A program made the translations under genes and the position numbers. A model generated the notes under the pieces. It was given only the letters and a program-made list of their open reading frames with translations. It was not told the origin of the DNA and did no database searches. Positions 1 to 8,014 of a stretch of 29,680 nucleotides of DNA are shown in pieces. Source of the stretch: Burkholderiales bacterium (GTDB taxonomy: Bacteria > Pseudomonadota > Gammaproteobacteria > Burkholderiales > SG8-39); NCBI GenBank assembly GCA_919902965.1, contig CAKKSJ010000110.1:1-29680 (forward strand), written 5' to 3'. Numbering within the stretch: the first letter of the stretch is position 1; each line of letters begins with the position of its first letter.

Positions 1-201
1 CAACTTGCGGATCTGCTCGGCCATCTTCTGCATTTCCTGGTCCCGCTTGGCGAATTCCTGTTCGATCTTTTTCTGCGCCCGAACCGCGGGTGCAGCGTCG
101 CGGAAGACCCTTTCTGTATTGACGAACCCGATCTTCGATTCGGCGGCTGCGGCACTGCCTGCCATCAATACACCAAGTGCGACAAATGCTAGTTTTTTCA
201 A
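1..201 (-). CDS. skp: Periplasmic chaperone Skp/OmpH (N-terminal part)
   Basis: Only the first 67 codons are inside the window; the gene continues past base 1. Skp is a periplasmic holdase that carries unfolded outer-membrane proteins to the BAM complex. The visible part begins with a short signal peptide (KKLAFVALGVLMAG, then an Ala-rich cleavage region ending AAAA before ES), followed by KIGFVNTERVF, which is the usual first strand of the family, and then a charged, Gln/Lys/Glu-rich helix as expected for the tentacle coiled coil. The start is a TTG at 199-201. It is chosen because the signal peptide begins there, a GAGGAG ribosome binding site lies just upstream, and no ATG fits. It follows bamA by 17 bases on the same strand, the classic bamA-skp order, so the two are probably co-transcribed. 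The family call rests on the N-terminus and the location. Confidence 0.88.
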   Translation of the reverse strand, partial: MKKLAFVALGVLMAGSAAAAESKIGFVNTERVFRDAAPAVRAQKKIEQEFAKRDQEMQKMAEQIRKL

Positions 202-218
202 CCTGATCTCCTCAATCC

Positions 219-2492
219 CTAAAACACCTGTCCCAACTGGAACTGCACGTGCTGAATGCTATCCGTCGCCTTGGCGTTGAGCGGTTTGCCGTAGCTGAGG
301 CTCAGCGGCCCCAGGGGCGAGTTCCAGACAAACGCAAGTCCGGTCGAATAGCGCAGTTCAGATAATTGCATTTTCACATCCGACCCATACACCTGGCCGG
401 CATCCAGGAACACGCCTAGACGCATCGAACGATCGGTCCCCGTTCCAGGCATGGGAAACAGCACTTCGGCGTTTCCGACCAGGCGCTTGTTGCCGCCCAG
501 AATCGAGCCAAGTGCGTCACGCGGTCCGAGGGAGTACGAATCATAGCCGCGCACCGAAGATGCGCCGCCCGCGTACAGGTTCTTGTAGAACGGCAGCGGC
601 TTGCCGCCCATGCCGTCGGCCGCGCCGATTTCGCCATTCAGCTTCAGGGTATAGGTGCGCGATAGCGGGTAGTACCATTGCACCTGTTCGGTGAGTTTAT
701 AGTATTTCAGCGTTCCGCCGGGCAGCCCAGCCTCAAGACTGGCCCGCACTAGCGTGCCTCTTGTCGGCAGAAGTGCGCTGTCGCGTTGGTCGCGTAACCA
801 GCTTACCGTTCCCGGAACCGAGGTGTTTCTGTTGCCAAACAAGCCGACAAATTCCTGATACCGGAGCGGGCTGGTGGTATCGATCCCGAGCCTGGTGACT
901 TCGGCACCGAGGCCAAAGCCGATATTGTCCACCTCGGTCAGCGGCACGCCAAAGCGCACGCCTCCGCCCATAGTATCCGTGGTGTAATAGCCCAGGCCCA
1001 GCAAAGACGCGTCGGTACGCCGGTCGTAGAGGTCGAAGCCGCGGCTGACGCCATCCACGGTGTAATAGGGGTCGGTATAGCTCAAGCTGATGTTGCGGTT
1101 GATCTTGCTCGTGCTGATTGCGGCGGTGACGTGTTTGCCGCTGCCGAAAATGTTCTGCTGCGTGATCGAGCCGCTCAGAATCAGCTTCTCCGTGGATGAA
1201 AAACCGGCGCCAACGGTGATCGCACCGGTCGGCCTTTCCTTGACCTTGAAATTGACGTCAACCTGGTCAGAAGTGCCGGGCACAGCCGGTGTCTCGACCT
1301 CGACTTCCGTAAAATAACCCAGGCGATCCAGGCGCAGCTTCGATTTCTTTATCTTGTCGCCGTCGTAGTAGGCGCCTTCGAGCTGGCGCATCTCGCGGCG
1401 CACCACTTCGTCGCGGCTGCGGGTATTACCGGAGACGTTAATGCGGCGGACGTAGACACGCCGGCCCGGATCTATCATGACGGTCAGTGCCACCCGCTTT
1501 GCCGACTTGTCCAGTTCCGGAACCGAATTGGCGTTGGCAAACGCATAGCCCTCGTTGCCCAGCCGTTCGGTGATCTTCTTGGTGCTCTCGCTGAGTTTTT
1601 CGCGCGAGAACGTTTCTCCCGGCTTCAGCTGGATCATCGCGCGCAATTCAGCCTCGGGCAGCAACAGTTCGCCACCCAACTTGAGATCCGAAACAGTGTA
1701 TTTTTCACCTTCGGTTATGTTGACCGTGATGTAGATATCCTTCTTGTCCGGCGTGATCGATACCTGCGTTGAATCGATGTTGAACTCGAGGTAACCATTG
1801 TTCAGATAATGGGACCGCAGGTTCTCCAGATCGCCGGCTAATTTCTGTTTCGAATATTGGTCGTTCTTGGTATACCAGGTCAGCCACCCCGGCGTTTGCA
1901 GCACAAAAAGATCCAGCAGATCCTTTTCCCTGTACACCTTGTTTCCAACGATGTTGATCTGATGGATCTTGGTGACATCGCCCTCGTTGATGGAAAAGCT
2001 GACGCCGACGCGATTGCGCTCCAGCGGAGTGACCGTGGTGACTACGCTGGCGCCGTAGCGCCCGCGTGAGAGGTACTGTCGCTTGATTTCCTGCTCGGCC
2101 TGGTCGAGCAGCGCCTTGTCGAAAGACCGCCCCTCCGCCAGTCCGGTTTCACGCAGGCCCTTGAGCAATGCCTCTTTCTCGAACTCCTTGTTGCCGATAA
2201 AGTCAATCTGCGACACCGCCGGGCGTTCCTCGATCATCACAATCAAGACATCGCGTTGGACTTCCAGGCGCACGTCTTTGAAAAACCCCGTGGCAAACAA
2301 GGCCTTGATTGCCGCAGCCGCTTTTTCCTCGGTCATGGTCTCGCCGACCTTGACCGGCAGATAGCTGAAAACGGTGCCGGCCTCGATACGCTGAATGCCT
2401 TCGACGCGGATATCGCGCACCACGAAAGGATCGAACGCCTGCGCTAAGCCGGCCCACAGGCAGACAAATGCAGCAAGGAGGAATCTGGTCAT
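219..2492 (-). CDS. bamA: Outer membrane protein assembly factor BamA
   Basis: BamA is the essential Omp85-family core of the BAM complex, which folds beta-barrel proteins into the outer membrane. The 757-residue product has a cleavable signal peptide (about residues 1-19, ending AQA before FDPF). About 400 residues of repeated POTRA modules follow, recognisable by recurring units such as IRVEGIQRIE, IDFIGNKEFEKEALL, INIVGNKVYREKDLL and INVSGNTRSRDEVV. A C-terminal 16-strand barrel comes next. The barrel carries the SSVRGYDS loop-6 motif, the family VRGF/Y signature, and the protein ends in phenylalanine (QLGQVF), the usual BAM recognition signal. Length matches typical proteobacterial BamA (about 750-810). 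It starts 8 bases after the rseP stop and is followed by skp, the usual operon order. Nothing is missing or unusual. Confidence 0.98.
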   Translation of the reverse strand: MTRFLLAAFVCLWAGLAQAFDPFVVRDIRVEGIQRIEAGTVFSYLPVKVGETMTEEKAAAAIKALFATGFFKDVRLEVQRDVLIVMIEERPAVSQIDFIGNKEFEKEALLKGLRETGLAEGRSFDKALLDQAEQEIKRQYLSRGRYGASVVTTVTPLERNRVGVSFSINEGDVTKIHQINIVGNKVYREKDLLDLFVLQTPGWLTWYTKNDQYSKQKLAGDLENLRSHYLNNGYLEFNIDSTQVSITPDKKDIYITVNITEGEKYTVSDLKLGGELLLPEAELRAMIQLKPGETFSREKLSESTKKITERLGNEGYAFANANSVPELDKSAKRVALTVMIDPGRRVYVRRINVSGNTRSRDEVVRREMRQLEGAYYDGDKIKKSKLRLDRLGYFTEVEVETPAVPGTSDQVDVNFKVKERPTGAITVGAGFSSTEKLILSGSITQQNIFGSGKHVTAAISTSKINRNISLSYTDPYYTVDGVSRGFDLYDRRTDASLLGLGYYTTDTMGGGVRFGVPLTEVDNIGFGLGAEVTRLGIDTTSPLRYQEFVGLFGNRNTSVPGTVSWLRDQRDSALLPTRGTLVRASLEAGLPGGTLKYYKLTEQVQWYYPLSRTYTLKLNGEIGAADGMGGKPLPFYKNLYAGGASSVRGYDSYSLGPRDALGSILGGNKRLVGNAEVLFPMPGTGTDRSMRLGVFLDAGQVYGSDVKMQLSELRYSTGLAFVWNSPLGPLSLSYGKPLNAKATDSIQHVQFQLGQVF

Positions 2493-2500
2493 GGTTAGGT

Positions 2501-3865
2501 TCAGCCGGAGATCAAGCGGTTAATATCGTTATAAAAGGCAAACGCCATCAGAACCAGGAGCAGTGTCAGACCAAGTTTTTGGCCGAACTCCATTATCCGA
2601 TCCGATACCGGGCTGCCCTTGAAAATTTCGATCGTATAATACATCAAATGCCCCCCATCCAATAAGGGAATCGGCAGCAGGTTGAGTACGCCGAGGCTGA
2701 TGCTGATCAGCGCAAGAAAGCTCAGGTATGAAGTCAATCCCAGCTGCGCCGACTGCCCTGCATAATCGGCGATGGTTACCGGCCCGCTGATGTTCTTCCA
2801 TGACACCTGCCCGACCAGCATGCGCCCGAGCATCTTCAGGCTGAACACCGACGTGTCCCAGGTCTTTTGCGTTGCCTTGACCAGCGCGTCGACGACGCCG
2901 TAGCGTACCACGGTAACGAATTCATCCAAAGCACGCCGCTCCAGTTGCGCCGCCGCGCCGATGCGGCCTATGCTGGCGCCGTTCTGTTGCACTGTTTCCG
3001 GAACCAGCACCAGTTCGCGCCGATCGTTGCCGCGCCGATAGGTCAGCTTGAGTTCAATCCCCGGATGGCTGCGCACAAACTGCACCAGTTCATTCCAGGA
3101 AGAAACCGGCTTGCCGTCGGCCGCAAGGATCTGATCGCCTGCCTGCAAGCCGGCCCGTTCCGCCACACCGGCGGCCACAACCTGGCCGATCACCGGCTTG
3201 ATTTCCGGTCGATAAAGCCTCAGGCCGATCAAAGTCAAGGTATCGCCTTGCAGTTGCTCGGCATCGAAACGGGACAAATCCAGCGTGCGCCAGTTGATCT
3301 GCTTGGTCCGGTTGAGTACCTCGACCTTTACCCGCTGACGCTCCAGCGCGAGCTGCAACATGCGCCAGCGGACGTCCTGCCACGATGCCACCGCTTCCCC
3401 ATTTAGGGCACGTATGGTTTCTCCGGCCTCAAAACCGGCGCTTGCTGCCACCGTACCCGGCTGCGGCAGATCCACTATGGGCCGTGCTTCCTGAACGCCG
3501 TGCATGAACAGCAGCCAGTACAACAGTATGGCGAACAAAAAGTTGGCAAGCGGCCCGGCGATGACCACGGCGTAGCGCCGCCACACATTCTGCCGGTTGA
3601 AGGCGCGGTCGAGTTCCTGCGGCGCCACCTCGCCCTCGCGCTCGTCCAGCATTTTCACATAGCCGCCCAGGGGCACCGCGGCCACCACCCATTCGGTCTG
3701 ATCGCGACCGTAGCGCTTCTTCCATAGCGGCATGCCGAAACCGATGGAGAAGCGCAAAACCTTTACGCCGCAGAGCCGAGCGACGAGGTAGTGGCCGTAC
3801 TCGTGCACGACGACCAGCGCGCCGAGCGCGAGCAGAAATGCGGCGATGGTATACAAAAGGCTCAT
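2501..3865 (-). CDS. rseP: Site-2 intramembrane zinc metalloprotease RseP
   Basis: RseP is the inner-membrane S2P-family protease that cleaves anti-sigma factor RseA after DegS, releasing sigma-E, and also removes remnant signal peptides. The 454-residue product opens with a transmembrane helix containing the zinc site HEYGH (His21, Glu22, His25). Tandem PDZ regions lie in the middle (first around residues 105-200; second around 215-310, with GVAERAGLQAGDQILAADGK as its core). The C-terminal membrane segment carries LNLLPIPLLDGG, where Asp403 is the third zinc ligand. A final hydrophobic helix ends the protein. Length matches E. coli RseP (450). Its start is 2 bases from the dxr stop, so the two are tightly linked, and bamA follows. 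Sigma-E control is known for this cluster in E. coli, but I saw no sigma-E promoter here. Confidence 0.97.
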   Translation of the reverse strand: MSLLYTIAAFLLALGALVVVHEYGHYLVARLCGVKVLRFSIGFGMPLWKKRYGRDQTEWVVAAVPLGGYVKMLDEREGEVAPQELDRAFNRQNVWRRYAVVIAGPLANFLFAILLYWLLFMHGVQEARPIVDLPQPGTVAASAGFEAGETIRALNGEAVASWQDVRWRMLQLALERQRVKVEVLNRTKQINWRTLDLSRFDAEQLQGDTLTLIGLRLYRPEIKPVIGQVVAAGVAERAGLQAGDQILAADGKPVSSWNELVQFVRSHPGIELKLTYRRGNDRRELVLVPETVQQNGASIGRIGAAAQLERRALDEFVTVVRYGVVDALVKATQKTWDTSVFSLKMLGRMLVGQVSWKNISGPVTIADYAGQSAQLGLTSYLSFLALISISLGVLNLLPIPLLDGGHLMYYTIEIFKGSPVSDRIMEFGQKLGLTLLLVLMAFAFYNDINRLISG

Positions 3866-3867
3866 GG

Positions 3868-5052
3868 CTAGACCGTCATCGCCTCGACCTGGATCTGGGC
3901 ATGTCTGCGCGCGCTAAGATCGGCGTTGATCACATCGTCAAGGCTGGTAAGCGCGCGCGGATGCAATTCGTCCATCACCGCCTCGATTACCGCGGTAATG
4001 GCCAGGAAAGGAAGGCGTCGCCCGAGAAAAGCGCTCACCGCAACCTCATTCGCAGCGTTCAGCGTCGCCGGGCTCGTTCCGCCTTCCTTCAGCGCACGAT
4101 AGCCCAGCCGCAGCGCGGGAAAGCGCGCGAAATCCGGTGCGACGAAATCGAGTCTGCTGATGACAGACAAATCGAGCGAACCGACACCGGCTTCGATCCG
4201 TTCGGGGTAAGCCAGGGCGTGCGCGATCGGCGTGCGCATGTCGGGGTTGCCGAGTTGGGCGATGACCGAGCCGTCCGCGTATTCCACCATCGAATGCACT
4301 ACGCTCTGCGGATGAACCACTACGTCGATCTGTTCGTGGGTCGCGCCGAACAGCCAGTGCGCTTCGATGATTTCGAGCGCCTTGTTCATCATGGTGGCAG
4401 AATCCACCGAAATCTTGCGGCCCATCACCCAGTTGGGATGGGCACAGGCTTCGTCCGGCGTCACGCTGTGCAAACGCTCCAGCGGGATATCGCGGAATGG
4501 TCCGCCCGATGCCGTCAACAGCACACGCCGTACGCCGTGGCTGCGCAGGTCGCCTGAAAACGGATCCGGCAGGCATTGGAATACGGCATTGTGCTCGCTG
4601 TCTATGGGCAGCAGGACCGCGCCGTGCGCGCGCACTGCTTGCATGAATATCGGCCCGGCCATGACCAGGGCTTCCTTGTTCGCGAGCAGGAGTTTTTTTC
4701 CGGCGCGCGCCGCGGCGATGGTGGGAGCAAGTCCGGCCGCGCCCACGATCGCGGCCATGACGCAATCGGTTTCGGCATGGGCCGCAATGCGCTCCAATCC
4801 CTGCGGACCGGTCAGGACTTCCGTGACGCCCGCTTCCAGACGCCGGCGTAGCGCATCGGCCTGGACCGATTGCGCGACCACCGCGTAGCGCGGCCGGTGG
4901 CGCAGGCATAGATCGGCCAGTTCATCCATGCGCTCGTTTGCGCTCAGCGCGAATATGCGGAAGCGCTGCGGATAGCGCTCGGCCACATCCAGGGTGTTGC
5001 GTCCGATGGAACCGGTCGCCCCGAGGATCGCGAGATTCTGCAGCCTGCTCAT
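3868..5052 (-). CDS. dxr: 1-deoxy-D-xylulose 5-phosphate reductoisomerase
   Basis: Dxr (IspC) catalyses the NADPH-dependent rearrangement and reduction of DXP to 2-C-methyl-D-erythritol 4-phosphate, the committed step of the MEP isoprenoid pathway. The 394-residue product starts with the NADPH-binding loop LAILGATGSIG. It contains LLANKEALVMAG, the metal/substrate motif PIDSEHNAVFQ, the LTASGGPFRD segment, and HPNWVMGRKISVDSATMMNK, followed by the QSVVHSMVEYADGSVIAQLG block. All are standard for the family and the catalytic acidic residues are kept. The C-terminal domain is complete. The ATG at 5050-5052 overlaps the cdsA stop by 4 bases (ATGA), which points to translational coupling. Placing it next to uppS and cdsA puts isoprenoid precursor supply beside undecaprenyl phosphate and phospholipid synthesis, a common proteobacterial order. 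Confidence 0.98.
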   Translation of the reverse strand: MSRLQNLAILGATGSIGRNTLDVAERYPQRFRIFALSANERMDELADLCLRHRPRYAVVAQSVQADALRRRLEAGVTEVLTGPQGLERIAAHAETDCVMAAIVGAAGLAPTIAAARAGKKLLLANKEALVMAGPIFMQAVRAHGAVLLPIDSEHNAVFQCLPDPFSGDLRSHGVRRVLLTASGGPFRDIPLERLHSVTPDEACAHPNWVMGRKISVDSATMMNKALEIIEAHWLFGATHEQIDVVVHPQSVVHSMVEYADGSVIAQLGNPDMRTPIAHALAYPERIEAGVGSLDLSVISRLDFVAPDFARFPALRLGYRALKEGGTSPATLNAANEVAVSAFLGRRLPFLAITAVIEAVMDELHPRALTSLDDVINADLSARRHAQIQVEAMTV

Positions 5053-5879
5053 AGCAAATAGGCCAGCGCCGCCACCGGCAATACCGCGGTAATGGCATCG
5101 ATGCGATCGAGCACGCCGCCATGTCCGGGCAACAATACGCCGCTATCCTTGACGCCGGCCTGCCGCTTCAGTGCCGATTCAAACAAATCCCCGTAGACGC
5201 CGATCGCGGTGAGCAACCACAGAAACAACAACATGCCGACAGCCCCGAAGCGCAGGGATTTCAAAGCCGGAGGAAAATACTGCTGCCATGCGTAACTCCA
5301 CAGCACAGCGTAGGCGCTCACCGCCAGCACCGCCCCGGCCACGCCTTCCCAGCTCTTCCCGGGACTGATGGAGGGAGCGAGCTTATGCCGGCCAAAGCGG
5401 CGCCCGGCAAAATAGGCAGCGCTGTCCGATATCCACGCGACCGACATCAGCAGCAATAACAGCCAGGGGCCGAGGATGCGCAGTTCCACCAGCGCGAGCC
5501 AGGTAGGCACCAGGACGACGAGTCCGGTGAGTGCGCCCAGCCAGCGCGACCGGGGCAGTCGGGAACGCCACAGCCAAACAGGTACGACGATCATCCAGAA
5601 CAGGCCGGCACCCATATAGACCGCGGTTTGTGCTCCACCCCGGCCGATCGGGTTATCTTGCTGCTCCCACCCGAACAAGGAAGCACAAGCGGCGGCGACA
5701 AGAATGACGTAGAGGCCGCAGGCGTTGGGCCGGAGCTTGATCAGTTTGCCCCACTCCCATGCGGCGGGGATTAGCAATACGCCGGCAAATGCGGCCCAGG
5801 CGCGTGGTGGAAGCCAGAACAATGCCCCCAGAAACAAGACCAACATTACGAACGCCGTGATCAACCGCGTCTTGAGCAT
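5049..5879 (-). CDS. cdsA: Phosphatidate cytidylyltransferase (CDP-diglyceride synthase)
   Basis: CdsA is an integral inner-membrane enzyme that makes CDP-diacylglycerol from phosphatidate and CTP, the branch point for all bacterial phospholipids. The 276-residue product is very hydrophobic, with roughly eight membrane segments beginning at the N-terminus (residues about 5-40). It carries the conserved SPGKSWEGVAGA motif near the middle. Near the C-terminus it has the family signature with KRQAGVKDSG and PGHGGVLDRIDA, including the metal-binding acidic residues. Length is usual for the short bacterial form. It is separated from uppS by 23 bases and its stop overlaps the dxr start by 4 bases, so it sits inside the same transcription unit. 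The signature is unambiguous. Confidence 0.97.
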   Translation of the reverse strand: MLKTRLITAFVMLVLFLGALFWLPPRAWAAFAGVLLIPAAWEWGKLIKLRPNACGLYVILVAAACASLFGWEQQDNPIGRGGAQTAVYMGAGLFWMIVVPVWLWRSRLPRSRWLGALTGLVVLVPTWLALVELRILGPWLLLLLMSVAWISDSAAYFAGRRFGRHKLAPSISPGKSWEGVAGAVLAVSAYAVLWSYAWQQYFPPALKSLRFGAVGMLLFLWLLTAIGVYGDLFESALKRQAGVKDSGVLLPGHGGVLDRIDAITAVLPVAALAYLL

Positions 5880-5902
5880 CGATCAACGCACCCGGCCGGC
5901 TC

Positions 5903-6688
5903 TCAGGCGAGCTCCGTCTTAATCTGGGGCGCCTGTCGGGCGAGTTCGAGTTGCTCGCTGGTGCGGCCGAAGCGACGCTCGCGCCGCTGATAGGACTCGA
6001 TCGCCTTATCCAGCGCCGCCGCGTTAAAATCGGGCCACAGGGTATCGGTGAAATAAAACTCGCTGTAGGCGAGTTGCCAAAGCAGGAAATTGCTGATGCG
6101 CTGTTCACCGCCGGTGCGGATGAACAGGTCTGGCTCCGGCGCATAGGCCATGGAAAGAAAGCAGGCAAACTGTTCCTCCGTAAATCCGCCGCGCTGCTCC
6201 GGATTTGCGTCGATCAGGCGCTGCATGGCCTGCATCAAATCCCAACGCCCGCCGTAATTTGCCGCAATGGTGAGCGTCATGCTCTTGTTGGCCTGAGTCA
6301 GCTGCTCGGCGCGCGCTGCCAACTCGATGATCTTTTTGCCGAACGGCGCGATGTCACCCACTATGCGCAGACGTATGCCGTTGCGGTGCAGTTTTTCTGC
6401 TTCCCGCTCCAGCGCCATGATGAAAAGCTGCTTCAGCATGGACACTTCTTCGGCCGGCCTGCGCCAGTTCTCCGAACTGAATGCGAACAGGGTCAGATAT
6501 TCAACGTTTCGCGCGACGCAGGCTTTGACAACCTCGCGCACTATCTCAACGCCGCGCTTGTGGCCGGCCGCGCGCGGCAGCATGCGCTGCTTGGCCCAGC
6601 GTCCGTTGCCATCCATGATGATCGCAATATGCCGCGGGATCTCCTTTACTTGCGGTATATCGCGCGTCGAGCTGGAAAAGGAAGCCAT
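5903..6688 (-). CDS. uppS: Isoprenyl transferase, undecaprenyl diphosphate synthase
   Basis: UppS (IspU) is the cis-prenyltransferase that adds eight isopentenyl units to farnesyl diphosphate, giving the C55 lipid carrier used for peptidoglycan and O-antigen. The 261-residue product contains IAIIMDGNGRWA, in which Asp26 is the catalytic/metal residue, the GHKRGVEIVRE helix, LTLFAFSSENWRRP, and the C-terminal PEPDLFIRTGGEQRISNFL and LAYSEFYF blocks typical of the Z-type family. The first 18 residues are not conserved family sequence, so the exact start is less certain than the rest. It lies 28 bases after the frr stop. Placement between frr and cdsA is the usual order. Confidence 0.97.
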   Translation of the reverse strand: MASFSSSTRDIPQVKEIPRHIAIIMDGNGRWAKQRMLPRAAGHKRGVEIVREVVKACVARNVEYLTLFAFSSENWRRPAEEVSMLKQLFIMALEREAEKLHRNGIRLRIVGDIAPFGKKIIELAARAEQLTQANKSMTLTIAANYGGRWDLMQAMQRLIDANPEQRGGFTEEQFACFLSMAYAPEPDLFIRTGGEQRISNFLLWQLAYSEFYFTDTLWPDFNAAALDKAIESYQRRERRFGRTSEQLELARQAPQIKTELA

Positions 6689-6716
6689 GAATGTCTCGGT
6701 CTGGGCGGTGCGCCGG

Positions 6717-7274
6717 TCAAACCGCCATCAAGTCGGTTTCTTTGACGGCGAGCAGTTTGTCGATTTCGGCAATGAACTTGTCGGTGAGCTTCTGGATATC
6801 TTCCTGCGCGCGGCGCTCGTCGTCCTCGGATACGGTTTTCTGCTTGAGCATTTCCTTGAGGTGGTGGTTGGCGTCCCGTCGCAGATTTCTCACCGCCACC
6901 TTGGCATTCTCGCTTTCGGATTTGACCACTTTGATCAGTTCGCGCCGGCGCTCCTCTGTGAGCGCGGGCATGGGCACACGGATCAGTTCGCCCTGCGAGG
7001 ACGGATTGAGCCCGAGATCCGAATCACGAATCGCCTTTTCTATGACTGCGCCCATCTTTTTTTCCCAGGGCGCAATGCCGATGGTGCGCGCGTCTATCAG
7101 GGTCAGGTTGGCGACCTGGTTTATCGGCATCTGCGTACCGTAATAATCAACGGAGATGTGGTCGAGGATGCCGGTGTGTGCACGCCCGGTGCGAACCTTG
7201 CCAAGGTCGGCTTTCAGCGCTTCGAGCGACTTGTGCATCTTCTGCTCGGCGGTCTTCTTGACATCAGCAATCAT
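6717..7274 (-). CDS. frr: Ribosome recycling factor
   Basis: RRF works with EF-G to split post-termination 70S ribosomes. The 185-residue product, the same length as E. coli RRF, starts MIADVKKTAEQKMHKSLEAL. It carries the conserved stretches LGKVRTGRAHTGILDHI, VDYYGTQMPINQVANL and GLNPSSQGELIRVPMP, then the long two-helix C-terminal half (LTEERRRELIKVVK, AVRNLRRDAN). An in-frame ATG 15 bases upstream would add MKGLI. I chose the ATG at 7272-7274 because AAGGGG lies 6 bases before it, the length then matches the family, and the upstream ATG has no ribosome binding site of its own. The upstream ATG also sits directly on the pyrH stop, so some coupled initiation there cannot be excluded. Confidence 0.97.
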   Translation of the reverse strand: MIADVKKTAEQKMHKSLEALKADLGKVRTGRAHTGILDHISVDYYGTQMPINQVANLTLIDARTIGIAPWEKKMGAVIEKAIRDSDLGLNPSSQGELIRVPMPALTEERRRELIKVVKSESENAKVAVRNLRRDANHHLKEMLKQKTVSEDDERRAQEDIQKLTDKFIAEIDKLLAVKETDLMAV

Positions 7275-7280
7275 GATCAA

Positions 7281-7287
7281 CCCCTTC
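7281..7287 (-). promoter_or_regulatory. Ribosome binding site that decides the frr start
   Basis: On the minus strand the bases read GAAGGGG, a good Shine-Dalgarno match, 6 bases before the ATG at 7272-7274. It overlaps the alternative upstream ATG at 7287-7289, so it cannot serve that codon. This supports the shorter, 185-residue RRF. Confidence 0.7.
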
Positions 7288-7289
7288 AT

Positions 7290-8009
7290 TCAACTATGTA
7301 CCAATGTGCCTTCGTCTTCGCCCATTACGACACGTTTCAGCGCCCCTGTCTTGAATATGCTGAACACGTTGATCGGCAGCTTCTGGTCGCGACACAGGGT
7401 CAAGGCCGTGGCATCCATAACCTTGAGGTTCTGGTTAATGGCATCGTCAAAGCTGAGCCTGGCGTAGCGTTTGGCCCTTGGATCAGTGTTGGGATCGGCG
7501 CTATAGACGCCGTCCACTTTGGTTGCCTTGAGCACGATATCACAGCCCATCTCGGTACCGCGCAAGGCCGCCGCAGTATCGGTAGTGAAAAAGGGATTGC
7601 CGGTGCCCGCGGCAAAAATCACGATCTTTCCCTCTTCGAGGTAGCGCATCGCCTTGCCGCGGATATAGGGTTCCACAACCTGCTCGATATTGAGCGCTGA
7701 TTGCACCCGGCCGTTAAGGCCGCCGCGGCGCATCGCGTCCTGCAAAGCAAGCGCGTTCATCACGGTAGCCAGCATCCCCATGTAATCGGCGGTTGCACGA
7801 TCCATACCGGCGGCGGCCGGTGCAACGCCCCGAAAAATATTACCGCCGCCGATCACTACCGCTATTTCCAGGCCCATTGCTGCGACCACGGCGATTTCCG
7901 CAACGATGCGGTCGATGGTCGTCCGGTTGATACCGTATGCATCGTCGCCCATCAGGGCTTCGCCCGACAGCTTGAGCAGAATGCGCTTGTACGCTGGCGC
8001 TGCGGACAC
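7290..8009 (-). CDS. pyrH: Uridylate kinase (UMP kinase)
   Basis: PyrH is the bacterial hexameric UMP kinase (amino-acid kinase fold), which phosphorylates UMP to UDP with ATP and is allosterically controlled by GTP and UTP. The product shows YKRILLKLSGEALMGDDAYG (phosphate-binding start), IGGGNIFRG, the TADYMGMLATVMNALALQ helix, AAGTGNPFFTTDTAAALR, and the nucleotide-binding LKATKVDGVYSADP, all standard. The start is ambiguous. A TTG at 8016-8018 overlaps the tsf stop (TTGA), and a GTG at 8007-8009 gives MSAAPAYKRILLKLSGE. I list the GTG because the N-terminus then has family length and a GCGGG lies 9 bases upstream, whereas the same bases directly abut the TTG. Either way it is translationally close to tsf, and frr follows. 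Confidence 0.95.
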   Translation of the reverse strand: MSAAPAYKRILLKLSGEALMGDDAYGINRTTIDRIVAEIAVVAAMGLEIAVVIGGGNIFRGVAPAAAGMDRATADYMGMLATVMNALALQDAMRRGGLNGRVQSALNIEQVVEPYIRGKAMRYLEEGKIVIFAAGTGNPFFTTDTAAALRGTEMGCDIVLKATKVDGVYSADPNTDPRAKRYARLSFDDAINQNLKVMDATALTLCRDQKLPINVFSIFKTGALKRVVMGEDEGTLVHS

Positions 8010-8014
8010 GGCGT

